64,000 nt of DNA, taken from contig NZ_JACJVR010000064.1 in NCBI RefSeq assembly GCF_014212175.1, forward strand, positions 1 through 64,000. Reading direction: 5' to 3'. Below, in pieces: positions 47,243-55,661 of this stretch (within the stretch, counting starts at the first letter, position 1; the number at the start of each line of letters is the position of its first letter). The translations under genes were made by a program, and so were the position numbers. This stretch comes from Cohnella xylanilytica (GTDB lineage Bacteria > Bacillota > Bacilli > Paenibacillales > Paenibacillaceae). The notes below the pieces were generated by a model. That model was not told where the DNA came from, made no database searches, and worked only from the letters and a program-made list of their open reading frames with translations.

Positions 47243-47461
47243 AACAAGCGGAAAAAACCGTCTTGTTGGGCCGGGAGGCGCGCCAGAAGGGCCAACAAGC
47301 GGAAAAAACCGTCTTATTGGGCCCGGGAGGCGCGACTGAAGGGCCAACAAGCGGAAAAAACCGTCTTGTTGAGCCGGGGCGGTGCGACAGAAGGGCCGAC
47401 AAGCGGAAAAACCCGTCTTGTTGGGCCTGGGCGGCGCGACAGACGGGCCAACAAAAGGCCC
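47243..47461 (+). repeat. 52-bp tandem repeat, locus A (four units plus a partial)
   Basis: Units begin at 47243 (51 bp), 47294, 47346 and 47398 (52 bp each) and a fifth starts AACAAAAGGCC. Each has the conserved core AACAAGCGGAAAAAACCGTC followed by TTGTTG and a more variable GC-rich 26-30 bp part. The core is itself a hairpin: CAACAAG-CGG and CCG-T-CTTGTTG around a run of A. The same unit recurs at 62169-62345. Confidence 0.88.
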
Positions 47462-47569
47462 AGCCCTCCCGGCACGGCACGGCCAGCAGCCACGAAGCGC
47501 AGCGCACATCCGCGCCGCCCAGCCTGCCGCCCGCCGCTCGCCGCGCCGCAACAAGCGCATCCGCGCTCC

Positions 47570-48223
47570 TTATGCCTGCGCCATCTTGTACAGCGGCAGC
47601 AGCGTCTCGAACACGGCCTCCGCCTCGCGAAGCAGCGCATCGCCGCTCGCGAGCAGCGGATCCCCGCGGCGGACGTGAATGCCGCACGTCAGCTCGGCGG
47701 CCTTAACGGCGCCGAGGCGGCGGAACAGCTCCCCCAGCTCCTCGTCCGTCAAGTCGCCGTGAACCGACCCGGTCGGCACCATGTGGTCCTTGGACCAGAC
47801 GTAATGCGGCGGCACGGCGGAGCGAATCGACGCGAGCTCGCGGGTCGCGCGATCGGCGAAGGCGGTTTTGTTCGGGCATTCGTAGATGATGGCGAATTGG
47901 ATGAACAAGTGCGTGGACCACAGCCCGATCTGGAAGTGCGGGAACGCCTTGTAGCCGCGGGCGCTCGGAGACCAGGCGACCCAGGTGTCGTCCGGCGGGT
48001 TCACCGAACGGCGCGCGTGCTTGGCGACGTGGGGGAACGCGGTCTCGCCGGTCAGCCGGGCGACGACGGGAGTCAGGGCGTCTCCGAGCGCGTGGAGCTT
48101 CGGACGGACTTGTCCGATGATCGCTTCCATCCGGCCCTCGAGACCGGGAACGCTCATGGCGTCGAAGTCGGTATCCGCGAATCCGGCGAATCCAGTGAAT
48201 TCGGTGTTGGCGACGGTTGGCAT
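47570..48223 (-). CDS. DUF1054 family protein (YktB-like)
   Basis: This 217-residue soluble protein matches the DUF1054/YktB family of Bacilli: FAGFADTDFDAMSVPGLEGRM at the start, HFQIGLWSTHLFIQFA and PNKTAFADR in the core and a C-terminal helix. Function is unknown. The ATG at 48223 follows GAGGTGAAC. The tandem repeat begins about 110 bases beyond its stop. Confidence 0.85.
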   Translation of the reverse strand: MPTVANTEFTGFAGFADTDFDAMSVPGLEGRMEAIIGQVRPKLHALGDALTPVVARLTGETAFPHVAKHARRSVNPPDDTWVAWSPSARGYKAFPHFQIGLWSTHLFIQFAIIYECPNKTAFADRATRELASIRSAVPPHYVWSKDHMVPTGSVHGDLTDEELGELFRRLGAVKAAELTCGIHVRRGDPLLASGDALLREAEAVFETLLPLYKMAQA

Positions 48224-48357
48224 CCTTGAAGTTCACCTCGTGAAGATATCGTTCTTCCCCCTTTAACGGATAGGCCCGGGCTGGGCCTTCCTTCTAACAA
48301 GGGGTACATTCGTCAAAGCTTTCCCTCACTATACTGGAAAATAGTCAAGAAACCAAG

Positions 48358-48386
48358 TTGCCAGAACATAAGATGGAGTATAAGAT
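48358..48386 (+). promoter_or_regulatory. Candidate promoter of the 200-aa unknown gene
   Basis: TTGCCA (48358-48363) and TAAGAT (48381-48386) are spaced by 17 bp, about 70 bases before the gene. Confidence 0.6.
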
Positions 48387-48455
48387 AAAGGTAAGAACAA
48401 AAAGTCAGAACATTCGGTCAACAACTCGAACCGTGCGTAAGCGGCAGGAGGGGGG

Positions 48456-49058
48456 ATGGCCGTGAACCGGAGCCATGAGGTTGAATACTGCAACTTGGAG
48501 CTTCGCTTCGATCGCAGGCAGATTCAGAATTTGATCCGGGAGCTCATCTCCGAAGGGTACTCCCTGTACTGGAACGAGAGCGAGCAGCAGTTCCTGATCT
48601 CCGTCCGGACCGGCCGCAAGCTGCTGAAGCTGAAGTTCCAGCGAACGCAGAGCCGCTACAAGATGATCGGAGATTACGTCGTCAAGGACGAGAAGCTGGC
48701 GCAATGGATCGAGAAGCTTATCAACGATTCGCGGGGCCACGCCGTCGTCAAGAGATTCCGGGATCGTCAGGTGCTCATCGAGAACATCATGTTTGGCGAA
48801 ATTATACGTCTCGTGGAGGTGTCGGGCATGGAACATCGGATCATATTCCAGAAGCGTCCCCAGATTACGGTAGAAGACATGGTGCAGGCCTTCAGATCGA
48901 AGCGAGCCGAGCATCGCGCGGGTGTCCTCCGTCTTGAAATCGATTACGAGCTCGCGGTTCTCCACGAGGCGCTGCAGAACGGACGTACCGAGGAAGCCGA
49001 GGCGAGCAAGAAGCGTCTGGAAGGCATGCGCGTCGAGATGCTGCTGTTGGAGCTGTAG
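48456..49058 (+). CDS. Conserved-looking protein of unknown function (200 aa)
   Basis: I cannot name this soluble protein. It begins with a beta-rich domain (YSLYWNESEQQFLISVRTGRK, KMIGDYVVKDEKLAQWIEKL) and ends with a Glu/Arg-rich helix (EEAEASKKRLEGMRVEML) likely to be coiled-coil. No catalytic motif or signal peptide is seen. AGGAGG lies four bases before the ATG at 48456 and ten before the GTG at 48462, either of which could be used. A strong terminator follows. Confidence 0.72.
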   Translation: MAVNRSHEVEYCNLELRFDRRQIQNLIRELISEGYSLYWNESEQQFLISVRTGRKLLKLKFQRTQSRYKMIGDYVVKDEKLAQWIEKLINDSRGHAVVKRFRDRQVLIENIMFGEIIRLVEVSGMEHRIIFQKRPQITVEDMVQAFRSKRAEHRAGVLRLEIDYELAVLHEALQNGRTEEAEASKKRLEGMRVEMLLLEL

Positions 49059-49103
49059 CCCGGGTTCGCATCGCAAGATTCTAGCATCGGTCATACGCCG
49101 TCA

Positions 49104-49127
49104 AGGCGCCCTTCGGGGCGCCTTTTT
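49104..49127 (+). terminator. Terminator after the 200-aa gene
   Basis: AGGCGCC and GGCGCCT form a stem around CCTTCGG-type loop, followed by five T. Confidence 0.9.
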
Positions 49128-49135
49128 GAGTCGGC

Positions 49136-50140
49136 TCAGAGGCGGTCGCGGTTCCTGTAGAACAGGTAGAGGAAAAACGGAGCGCCGACGCCGGCGGTGA
49201 ACACGCCGACCGGGACGTCAACGGGGTAAAAGCCGACCCTCGCGATAAGATCCGCGGCGAAGACTAGCAGCGCTCCCGTCATCGCCGAACCGAGCAGAAC
49301 GTTGCGGAACCGTCCTCCGACGAGCAATCGGGCGAGATGGGGGGCGACGAGCCCGACGAAGCCGACGGTGCCGGCGGCGGAGACGGCGACACCCGCGAAC
49401 AGGACGGCGATCAGCAGCAGACAGAAGCGGTGGCGCTGCACGCGGACGCCGAGGCCGATCGCGGCATCGTCGCCCAGCGATTGCGCGTCCGCGCTTCCGG
49501 CCAAGTATAAGGCGACCGGAAGCCCGCCAAGGATGGCGAGACCGACGGTAGCGGAATCGCTCCACGTCGCCCCGTACACGCTGCCCGTCAGCCAGATGTA
49601 GGCTTCGCTGGCGGTGACGATAGGGCTTGCGACGATCATGAAGACCGTCGCCGAGCTTGCCGCCGCCGACAGGCCGATGCCGATAAAGACGAGCCGCTGC
49701 GGCGTGACGCCGCTTCGCCAGGAGAGCGCGTAGACGATCATGGAGACGACGAACGCGCCGAGTATCGCCGCAAGCGGCATCCAGGCCAGGCCGACCGTTC
49801 CCGCCGCGAAGGAGAGGAACGCGACGGCCGCCGCCGCCGCGCCCCCCGTGATGCCGACGACTTCCGGGGACGCGAGCGGATTGCGGATGACGCCTTGCAG
49901 AATGGCACCGGCCATCCCGAGAGCCGCTCCCGCGAGCAGGGCGGCCAGAACGCGGGGCAGCCGCAGCGTCAGCACGACGAAGTCGCGTTCCCCGGAGCCG
50001 GCGCCGAGAACCGCGAACCAGACGTCCCAGGGAGCGACGAGCGTCCGTCCGAGACCCGCCCCGAACGCGGCGGCGAGGAGCGCGGCGACGGCGAGCCGCA
50101 ACAGATTGCGCGAAGCGCGTCGGCGGCTCGCGATTCTCAT
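49136..50140 (-). CDS. feuC: Iron-siderophore ABC permease (FecCD family), second subunit
   Basis: A 334-residue, roughly ten-helix permease of the FecCD/BtuC family. Motifs include LPRVLAALLAGAALGMAGAI, NPLASPEVVGI and GFVGLVAPHLARLL. The ATG at 50140 overlaps the upstream permease stop (ATGA). It is the last gene of a btr-feuA-feuB-feuC-like run. The feu name is by synteny and family, so orthology is probable rather than proven. Confidence 0.85.
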   Translation of the reverse strand: MRIASRRRASRNLLRLAVAALLAAAFGAGLGRTLVAPWDVWFAVLGAGSGERDFVVLTLRLPRVLAALLAGAALGMAGAILQGVIRNPLASPEVVGITGGAAAAAVAFLSFAAGTVGLAWMPLAAILGAFVVSMIVYALSWRSGVTPQRLVFIGIGLSAAASSATVFMIVASPIVTASEAYIWLTGSVYGATWSDSATVGLAILGGLPVALYLAGSADAQSLGDDAAIGLGVRVQRHRFCLLLIAVLFAGVAVSAAGTVGFVGLVAPHLARLLVGGRFRNVLLGSAMTGALLVFAADLIARVGFYPVDVPVGVFTAGVGAPFFLYLFYRNRDRL

Positions 50141-51144
50141 GGCCGGTTCGCTCCTTTTCTGGCGAGATGGATGAAGAACGGAACGCCCATGAACGCGGTC
50201 AGCACGCCGATCGGAACCTCTCCGGGCATGAGGACGAGCCGGGAGGCCGCGTCCGCGAGCAGCAGCAGCGCCGCTCCCCATACGGCGGAGAACGGGAGAA
50301 TCCAGCGGTAGTCCTGCCCCGCGACGGAGCGGGCGAGATGGGGGACGACAAGACCGACGAACCCGACGGCGCCGACGACCGAGACCGAGCTTCCCGCGAG
50401 AAGGACGACCAGCGCTCCCATCGCGGCTTTGATAGCCGTCGTATTCTGGCCGAGACCGCGCGCGGCCTCTTCTCCGGATGCGTATACGTTAATCTGCCGG
50501 CCGAGCAGCAGCGCCGCCGCCCCGGCGCCGAGCAGGAGCGGCAGCGCCATGGCCAAGCTGTCCAGCGATCTTCCGCCGACCGAACCGGCCAGCCAGAACA
50601 GCACGTCCTGGATGCCGGCCGAGTTCAGCACGAGAACGGCCTGCGTAGCCGAGACGAACAGCGCCGCGACGGCCGCTCCGGCGAAGACGAGCTTCATCGG
50701 CGTCAAGCCGCCCCGTCCGAGCGAACCGAAGCCGTAGACGGCCGCGGCCGCGATCGTCGCGCCGGCGAAGGCGAAGCCCATCAGTCCGGTCAGCGAGTCC
50801 AAGCCCAGGAGCGATGCCGCCAGGACCACGAAGAAGACGGCTCCGGCGTTGATGCCGAACAGGTCGGTCGATGCCAGCGGATTGCGGGATAACGCCTGCA
50901 TCAAGGCGCCGGCGACGGACAGGCTGGCGCCGACGACGACCGCGATGAGGCCTCGGGACAACCGTTCGGTGCGAACGATGACCTGCTCGGCGACGCCCGG
51001 ATCGTAATCGGATAAAGCGTTCGTCAGATCGCTCCAGCCGACGGGCGTCCGTCCCAGCAGAAGGCTCGCGCCGAAGGCGACCATCGCCAGCGCGAGCGAG
51101 CCGCAGAGGACGGGCAGCCGATAGCGGTTCGGCAGGCCGCTCAC
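50137..51144 (-). CDS. feuB: Iron-siderophore ABC permease (FecCD family), first subunit
   Basis: A 335-residue paralogue of the next permease, with LSRGLIAVVVGASLSVAGALMQ, NPLASTDLFGINAG and GFVGLVVPHLARS. The start is a GTG that overlaps the stop of the binding-protein gene. Together the two permeases form the membrane channel. No ATPase gene lies in the operon, as in the B. subtilis feu operon, where YusV is encoded elsewhere. Confidence 0.86.
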   Translation of the reverse strand: MSGLPNRYRLPVLCGSLALAMVAFGASLLLGRTPVGWSDLTNALSDYDPGVAEQVIVRTERLSRGLIAVVVGASLSVAGALMQALSRNPLASTDLFGINAGAVFFVVLAASLLGLDSLTGLMGFAFAGATIAAAAVYGFGSLGRGGLTPMKLVFAGAAVAALFVSATQAVLVLNSAGIQDVLFWLAGSVGGRSLDSLAMALPLLLGAGAAALLLGRQINVYASGEEAARGLGQNTTAIKAAMGALVVLLAGSSVSVVGAVGFVGLVVPHLARSVAGQDYRWILPFSAVWGAALLLLADAASRLVLMPGEVPIGVLTAFMGVPFFIHLARKGANRP

Positions 51145-52172
51145 GGGTAGAACGAGCTCAATTCGTCCAACATGTCAAGGGCCGACAGATAACCTCCGGC
51201 GAAGTTCCAGGCCACGTCGTCGACCCGATAGACTTGATCGTTCTTCACCGCGTCCAGCGTCTGCCAGAGCGGGTGCTTCGACCATTCCCCGTACATTTTC
51301 TCCGCGCCGCCGTTCTCGTCTTCCCAGTCGAACCGGAAGATGACGTCGGCATTCAGATCGGGGATCGCTTCCTTGGAGGTGAGCTGCACTCCCCAGACCG
51401 TCTGATCCCTCTGCGAAGCGGGCTGGCCGAAGCCGACTTCCTTCAGAATGTCGTTGGCGTAGCCGTTGTAGTAGATTCGGACATGGTCGGCCCGGAAATT
51501 CGCGACCGTCGCTTCGATCGGAAGGCGGTCTCGCATCTTCGCCTTGAAGTCCGCGACCCGCTTGTTCCATTCCGCCATGAGAGCGTCCGTCTTGTCCGTC
51601 GCGTTCAGCGTCTCGCCGAAGAGACGGACCGTGTCCTTCCAGTCGTACACCTGATCGATCATAACCGTCGGCGCGATCTTGGAGAGCTGGTCGTAAATCT
51701 TCTCATGGCGAAGCTTCGTCGCGAAGATCACGTCCGGCTTGAGCTCGTAGACGGCTTCGAGATTCGGCTGATCCTCCGTCCCGAGCTGCGGCACGTCGCC
51801 CAGATCCTTCTTCAAGTAGTCGTACACGGGCTTCTGGATCCACGATTCGACGATGCCGACGGGCTTGATCCCGAGGGCGACGGAGACGTCGTTCGCGCCT
51901 TGGTACAGGGAGACGATCCGCTTCGGCGTCCCCGCGAGCTTCGTCTCGCCCATGGCGTGTTTGACGATGCGGACTTCCGGGTCGGAGACGGAACCGGAGG
52001 AGGAAGAGGAAGAGGAGACTTCGGCTTCGGGTCGGGCATCGGATGCCGCGGCGGGCGAGCCGCCGGAAGTCGAGGCTTCGTCGCGGCCGCAGCCGGCTAG
52101 GACGAGGAGAAGCGCAAGGAGAGCGATCGGCAGAGGACGGATCATTCGTTGGCGTAAGGCAAGTCGGCGCAT
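51141..52172 (-). CDS. feuA: Iron-siderophore-binding lipoprotein
   Basis: This 343-residue lipoprotein has lipobox LVLAGC with Cys28, a Ser-rich tether with eight consecutive serines near residue 55 and the periplasmic-binding-protein class III (TroA/FhuD) fold: PKRIVSLYQGANDVSVALGI, PQLGTEDQPNLEAVYELKPD and a long connecting helix. It would capture a ferric siderophore, perhaps bacillibactin-like. The ATG at 52172 follows GAAGGGAATTG. A Fur box covers its promoter. Confidence 0.88.
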   Translation of the reverse strand: MRRLALRQRMIRPLPIALLALLLVLAGCGRDEASTSGGSPAAASDARPEAEVSSSSSSSGSVSDPEVRIVKHAMGETKLAGTPKRIVSLYQGANDVSVALGIKPVGIVESWIQKPVYDYLKKDLGDVPQLGTEDQPNLEAVYELKPDVIFATKLRHEKIYDQLSKIAPTVMIDQVYDWKDTVRLFGETLNATDKTDALMAEWNKRVADFKAKMRDRLPIEATVANFRADHVRIYYNGYANDILKEVGFGQPASQRDQTVWGVQLTSKEAIPDLNADVIFRFDWEDENGGAEKMYGEWSKHPLWQTLDAVKNDQVYRVDDVAWNFAGGYLSALDMLDELSSFYP

Positions 52173-52196
52173 GGTTCAATTCCCTTCGTTCTTGTA

Positions 52197-52226
52197 ATTG
52201 AGATTCATTCTCAATAACTGATTATA
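52197..52226 (-). promoter_or_regulatory. Fur box and -10 of the feuA-like operon
   Basis: The 19-bp palindrome ATTGAGATTCATTCTCAAT (52197-52215) matches Fur boxes. On the minus strand TATAAT (52221-52226) lies six bases before it, so bound Fur would cover the transcription start. Confidence 0.8.
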
Positions 52227-52329
52227 GGGGAACGCGCCGCTTTGCCCATGGCCGTAAGCGACCGTTCTTTGGACAATTCCGACCTTTCCTCCGAAGTCGT
52301 TCCGTCGCGATCTCCCCTCGGAATGCCGG

Positions 52330-53973
52330 TTATCTCCATTCGCGATTCCCGCCCGGCGGCTTTCTTACCCCTTCGAAAAGCTCCGGCAGCTTGTCCAGCA
52401 GCAGCTCGTGGGAATAGGAGGTATAGAGCGTATAAAGATGCTGGTCGTCCAGCAGCGAATAAACGCGGCCGCTCCGCGCCGCTCTCAGCCGCGGCCACCT
52501 GGGATCTTCGCGCAGCCGCCGCAATAGCCCCGCGATCGCGGCCTTCGTCTCGGCGGAGCCGTCGTTGCGGAAGCTGACGAACAGAAGACGGTCCGCATCG
52601 TAAGCGAACAAGTCTTCGGGCTCGATCTCGGCGTACTCCTCGATGTCCCCGATCCCCTCCGGCGCGCGGATGCCCAAGTCTCCGTAGGCGACGGCGCCGA
52701 CGGTCCGGCGGCCGAAGACGCACATTCGCCCGTTGCCGAGGCCGACGACGAGCAGCGAATCGTCTCCGACCCGGTCCCGGATTCGCGACCGGACCCGAAG
52801 AGCTTTGCGCTCGTACCGCTCGAGCCAGAGCGAGGCTTCCCGCTCCTTGCCCGTCGCCTTGGCGATCCGGCCGAGCTGCTCCCGCCAATCGTCGTAGAAC
52901 GGAATCGTCACCGTCGGCGCGATCTTGTCGAACAGCTTCGCCTTGGGCTCCGTCTCCTCGTCCCAATAGTCGTAGGTCAGAATCAAGTCCGGGCGCGCGC
53001 CGACCAGCTTGTCCAGCTCGGGATAATAACTCCCGACGGCCCGCGTCTCCTTGAGCGGCTCCCCCAGCGGATAATAGCCGTTGATCAGGGCGCCGTGCGG
53101 AGCGATGCCGAGAGCGAGCAGATGCCCGGTCAGATGATGCTGCAGCGCCGCGATTTTTCGGCTGCCCTTCCGGGTCCCGGCGTAGGCGGAAGGGGACAGG
53201 CCGGTCGCCTTCTTGAACTTGCGGCTGAAGTAGAACTCGTCGTTAAACCCGACGCTCTGGGCGATGGAACGATAGCCGTCGTCCGACAGCGCGAGCGCCT
53301 TCTCCGCGTGCCGGATCCGAATGTCGGTCAGATAGTCCATCGGCGTCCGTCCCGTCGTCTTCTTGAACGCGCGATTGAAATAATCCGCGCTCATGCCGGC
53401 CATTCGGGCGAGAAGGTCGCGGGTCAGCGGACGGCTGTAGTTGCGTTCCATGTACTCGACGATCGTTCGAATCGTCCTCTCGGGGGCCGGCTTCGAGTCG
53501 ATCGTCCATTGCTCGAACAAGGAGACGAGCAGCTCCTGGAACGCGATGTCGGCCCTCATCCGGTCGAAGCCTTCGCCCGCCAGCTTCGTCTCCATCTCTT
53601 CGAGCAGAGACAGAATCGGAGGCAGGTGGGCGATCGTCAATCCGGCAGCCGGGCCCAAGACGGCGGGGCGGGCGATTCGTCCTTCCTGCTCCCGCCAGAC
53701 GGCGAATTCGAGCAGCCGGCAATCGACGGGCTCCTCCGGGTCCGGGTGGAATTGGTAGAACGCGGACGGGGGAATGAGATACGCCTTTCCGGCCCCCAGC
53801 TCGCAGCGGTAGCCGTCGATGTTCGCGATGCCTCGGCCCGCGAGCACGATAAGGATCGTATGAAGCGTATCGCGGTGCCGGATCTCTTCCGGGAACCGCG
53901 ACCATGCATGCAGGGCGCTTAATCGATAGATGCAGGCGCTCAGCGCTTGGACGTCCGTCGGTTCGGTCGCCAT
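52330..53973 (-). CDS. btr: AraC-type regulator fused to a siderophore-binding domain (Btr-like)
   Basis: This 547-residue protein combines an N-terminal cupin-like AraC sensing domain (residues 1-160), two helix-turn-helix motifs (RDLLARMAGMSADYFNRAF and YRSIAQSVGFNDEFYFSRKF, about residues 180-275) and a C-terminal TroA/FhuD-like domain lacking a signal peptide. That is the architecture of B. subtilis Btr (YbbB), which binds bacillibactin and activates feuABC. I start at ATG 53973, nine bases after AAGGAAG; the ATG at 54003 has no site. A Fur box lies 32 bases upstream. Confidence 0.88.
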   Translation of the reverse strand: MATEPTDVQALSACIYRLSALHAWSRFPEEIRHRDTLHTILIVLAGRGIANIDGYRCELGAGKAYLIPPSAFYQFHPDPEEPVDCRLLEFAVWREQEGRIARPAVLGPAAGLTIAHLPPILSLLEEMETKLAGEGFDRMRADIAFQELLVSLFEQWTIDSKPAPERTIRTIVEYMERNYSRPLTRDLLARMAGMSADYFNRAFKKTTGRTPMDYLTDIRIRHAEKALALSDDGYRSIAQSVGFNDEFYFSRKFKKATGLSPSAYAGTRKGSRKIAALQHHLTGHLLALGIAPHGALINGYYPLGEPLKETRAVGSYYPELDKLVGARPDLILTYDYWDEETEPKAKLFDKIAPTVTIPFYDDWREQLGRIAKATGKEREASLWLERYERKALRVRSRIRDRVGDDSLLVVGLGNGRMCVFGRRTVGAVAYGDLGIRAPEGIGDIEEYAEIEPEDLFAYDADRLLFVSFRNDGSAETKAAIAGLLRRLREDPRWPRLRAARSGRVYSLLDDQHLYTLYTSYSHELLLDKLPELFEGVRKPPGGNREWR

Positions 53974-54002
53974 CGGGTCCACTTCCTTTTCGGCGGATGC
54001 CA

Positions 54003-54021
54003 TCGAGAATTATTCTCAATT
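54003..54021 (-). promoter_or_regulatory. Fur box upstream of the btr-like gene
   Basis: The palindrome GAGAATTATTCTC (54005-54017) inside CGAGAATTATTCTCAATTG fits the Fur-box pattern and resembles the box at 52197-52215. Confidence 0.75.
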
Positions 54022-54129
54022 GATTGTAAGGGGGAAGCCCGCATTCGTAAAGGTTGAACGCGCTTACTTAATCGCTATAATGGAATTGTTGCCCTATGAA
54101 GCGACGCAGGGGAAGGGGAGAATGAACGG

Positions 54130-54777
54130 ATGAAGCTGGAGAAAAACGACAAGCTCGTCATGATCGGGGACTCGATCACGGATTGCGACCGCAAGCGGCC
54201 GGTCGGCGAAGGACTGTTCGATCCGTACGGCAGAGGGTACGTCTCCATCGTCGACGGCTTGCTGACGACGTGTTATCCGGAACTGGCGATCCGGATCGCC
54301 AATATGGGGATCAGCGGCAACACGGTGCGGGATTTGGCCGCGCGCTGGCAGACCGACGTGCTCGACCTGAAGCCCGACTGGCTGTCGGTCATGATCGGAA
54401 CGAACGACGTCTGGCGCCAATTCGATCAGCCGACCATCAAGGAATCCCACGTGTATCCGGAAGAGTACGAAGCCACGCTCGACGAGCTTGTGGCGAAGAC
54501 GAAGATGCACGTGAAGGGCATCGTCCTGATGACGCCCTTCTACCTGGAGCCGAACCGCCAGGACAAGATGCGGGCGACGATGGACCGGTACGGCGACATC
54601 GTCCGCCAGATCGCGGAGCGCCACGGCACGCTGTTCGTCGATACGCAGGCCGCGTTCGATAAGGTGCTGGAGCATCTGTATCCGGCTGCGCTGGCGTGGG
54701 ATCGCGTCCACCCGAACATGGCGGGACACGTGACGCTCGCCCGCGCTTTCCTGCAGAGCGTCGGCTTCCGGTGGTAG
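54130..54777 (+). CDS. SGNH/GDSL hydrolase
   Basis: This 215-residue cytoplasmic esterase-type enzyme has the four SGNH blocks: GDSITD (nucleophile Ser, block I), GISGNTV, GTNDVW and DRVHPNMAGH. It resembles the YesT/rhamnogalacturonan acetylesterase or lysophospholipase TesA group. No signal peptide is present. GGGGAGAATG lies before the ATG. It is divergent from btr and ends at a strong terminator. Confidence 0.87.
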   Translation: MKLEKNDKLVMIGDSITDCDRKRPVGEGLFDPYGRGYVSIVDGLLTTCYPELAIRIANMGISGNTVRDLAARWQTDVLDLKPDWLSVMIGTNDVWRQFDQPTIKESHVYPEEYEATLDELVAKTKMHVKGIVLMTPFYLEPNRQDKMRATMDRYGDIVRQIAERHGTLFVDTQAAFDKVLEHLYPAALAWDRVHPNMAGHVTLARAFLQSVGFRW

Positions 54778-54796
54778 AGTAGGGCCGGAAGACGCG

Positions 54797-54848
54797 AGAG
54801 GCGGTTCCTCGAAGGTTTTTATCCTTCAGGGGACCGCCTCTTTTTTTT
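54797..54848. terminator. Strong terminator after the SGNH gene
   Basis: GAGGCGGTTCC and GGGACCGCCTC flank an inner stem (GAAGG...CCTTC) and are followed by eight T on the plus strand. Confidence 0.9.
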
Positions 54849-54855
54849 CACCGCG

Positions 54856-55419
54856 TCAATAAGTCTTGATCCCCGGCGCTTCGTACGTCGCGAACCGGTC
54901 CAGCAAGGCGGCGGGCTCATCCCTCACGAGCAGGGACTCGAGATATGCCTCGCTCATGAACCGTTCCTTGGCCATATGGCGGAACATCTCGACGAGCGAG
55001 TCGTAATAGCGGTTCGCGTTGAGCAGCCCGCACGGCTTCCGGTGGAGTCCCAACTGCGACCAGGTGAAAATCTCGAAAAACTCCTCCAGCGTGCCCGGCC
55101 CGCCCGGCAGCGCGACGAACCCGTCGGCGAGCTCCGCCATCTTCGCCTTGCGCTCGTGCATCGTCTCGACGATGATCAGCTCCGTCAGCCCCTTGTGGGA
55201 GATCTCCCGGCTGCGCAGGAAGCCCGGAAGCACCCCGATCGCTTGTCCGCCCGCTTCCAGCACGGCGTCCGCGACCGCTCCCATAATGCCGACGCACGCT
55301 CCCCCGTACACGAGGGCGATGCCGCGGCTCGCCAGCTCCCGTCCGAGCGCCTGGGCGCTCTCCTTGTAAACGCTCGAAGCGCCTTCGCTCGAGCCGCAGA
55401 ATACGGCGATGGATCTCAC
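54856..55419 (-). CDS. LOG family protein (lysine-decarboxylase-like, TIGR00730)
   Basis: The 187-residue Rossmann-type protein has the LOG hallmark PGGPGTLEEFFE and an N-terminal CGSSEG motif; the family includes cytokinin-activating phosphoribohydrolases and bacterial nucleotide hydrolases such as YvdD. The actual substrate is probably a nucleoside monophosphate. The start is GTG at 55419 with a GAGAGAGGAACG region somewhat far upstream. Confidence 0.87.
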   Translation of the reverse strand: MRSIAVFCGSSEGASSVYKESAQALGRELASRGIALVYGGACVGIMGAVADAVLEAGGQAIGVLPGFLRSREISHKGLTELIIVETMHERKAKMAELADGFVALPGGPGTLEEFFEIFTWSQLGLHRKPCGLLNANRYYDSLVEMFRHMAKERFMSEAYLESLLVRDEPAALLDRFATYEAPGIKTY

Positions 55420-55589
55420 TGTCGGATCACGTTCCTCTCTCGTGTCGTTGCGATAACGATTATAACGGACGCCGGCGCCGGGGGGAAGGGAGAGCCGGAA
55501 GGCTAGGGACGAACGCGGGACCGGGGATGAGGGGCGAAGACAGGCGCGAGGAAGGGCGGGACCGAATCATGAAGTTTCGATGAAGAAGG

Positions 55590-55629
55590 TTTTCATCCGG
55601 GGGCAAAAAGAGTACAATAGGCATATTGT
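55590..55629 (+). promoter_or_regulatory. Promoter and palindrome before gnd
   Basis: TTTTCA (55590-55595) and TACAAT (55613-55618) are spaced by 17 bp. The palindrome ACAATAGGCATATTGT (55614-55629) overlaps the -10 and start site, and a further TTGTAC half site lies downstream, so a repressor could bind here. No regulator is identified. Confidence 0.6.
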
Positions 55630-55661
55630 GAAAATTTTGTACCAAAAGGATGGAGCGAATC

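Larger units (their letters stand above)
46914..47569. other. Non-coding 656-base region with hairpin and tandem repeats
   Basis: No gene is supported. The region holds a degenerate inverted repeat near 46979-47006 (CTGTAACCTCC with GGAAGTTGCAG), a 19-bp hairpin at 47051-47093 and the 52-bp tandem repeat from 47243. Overlapping long frames on both strands come from the repeat and change frame with each unit. Confidence 0.6.

Noticed and set aside
47243-47461. A CRISPR-like array (22-bp core, 30-bp partners)
   Set aside because: The partner segments are similar to each other, the core is a simple hairpin, the period is 51-52 bp and no cas genes are near; it is a tandem minisatellite.
52211-52966. 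A minus-strand frame overlapping the btr-like gene end and feuA promoter
   Set aside because: It is a shadow frame of the regulator gene, without motifs, and crosses the intergenic Fur region.
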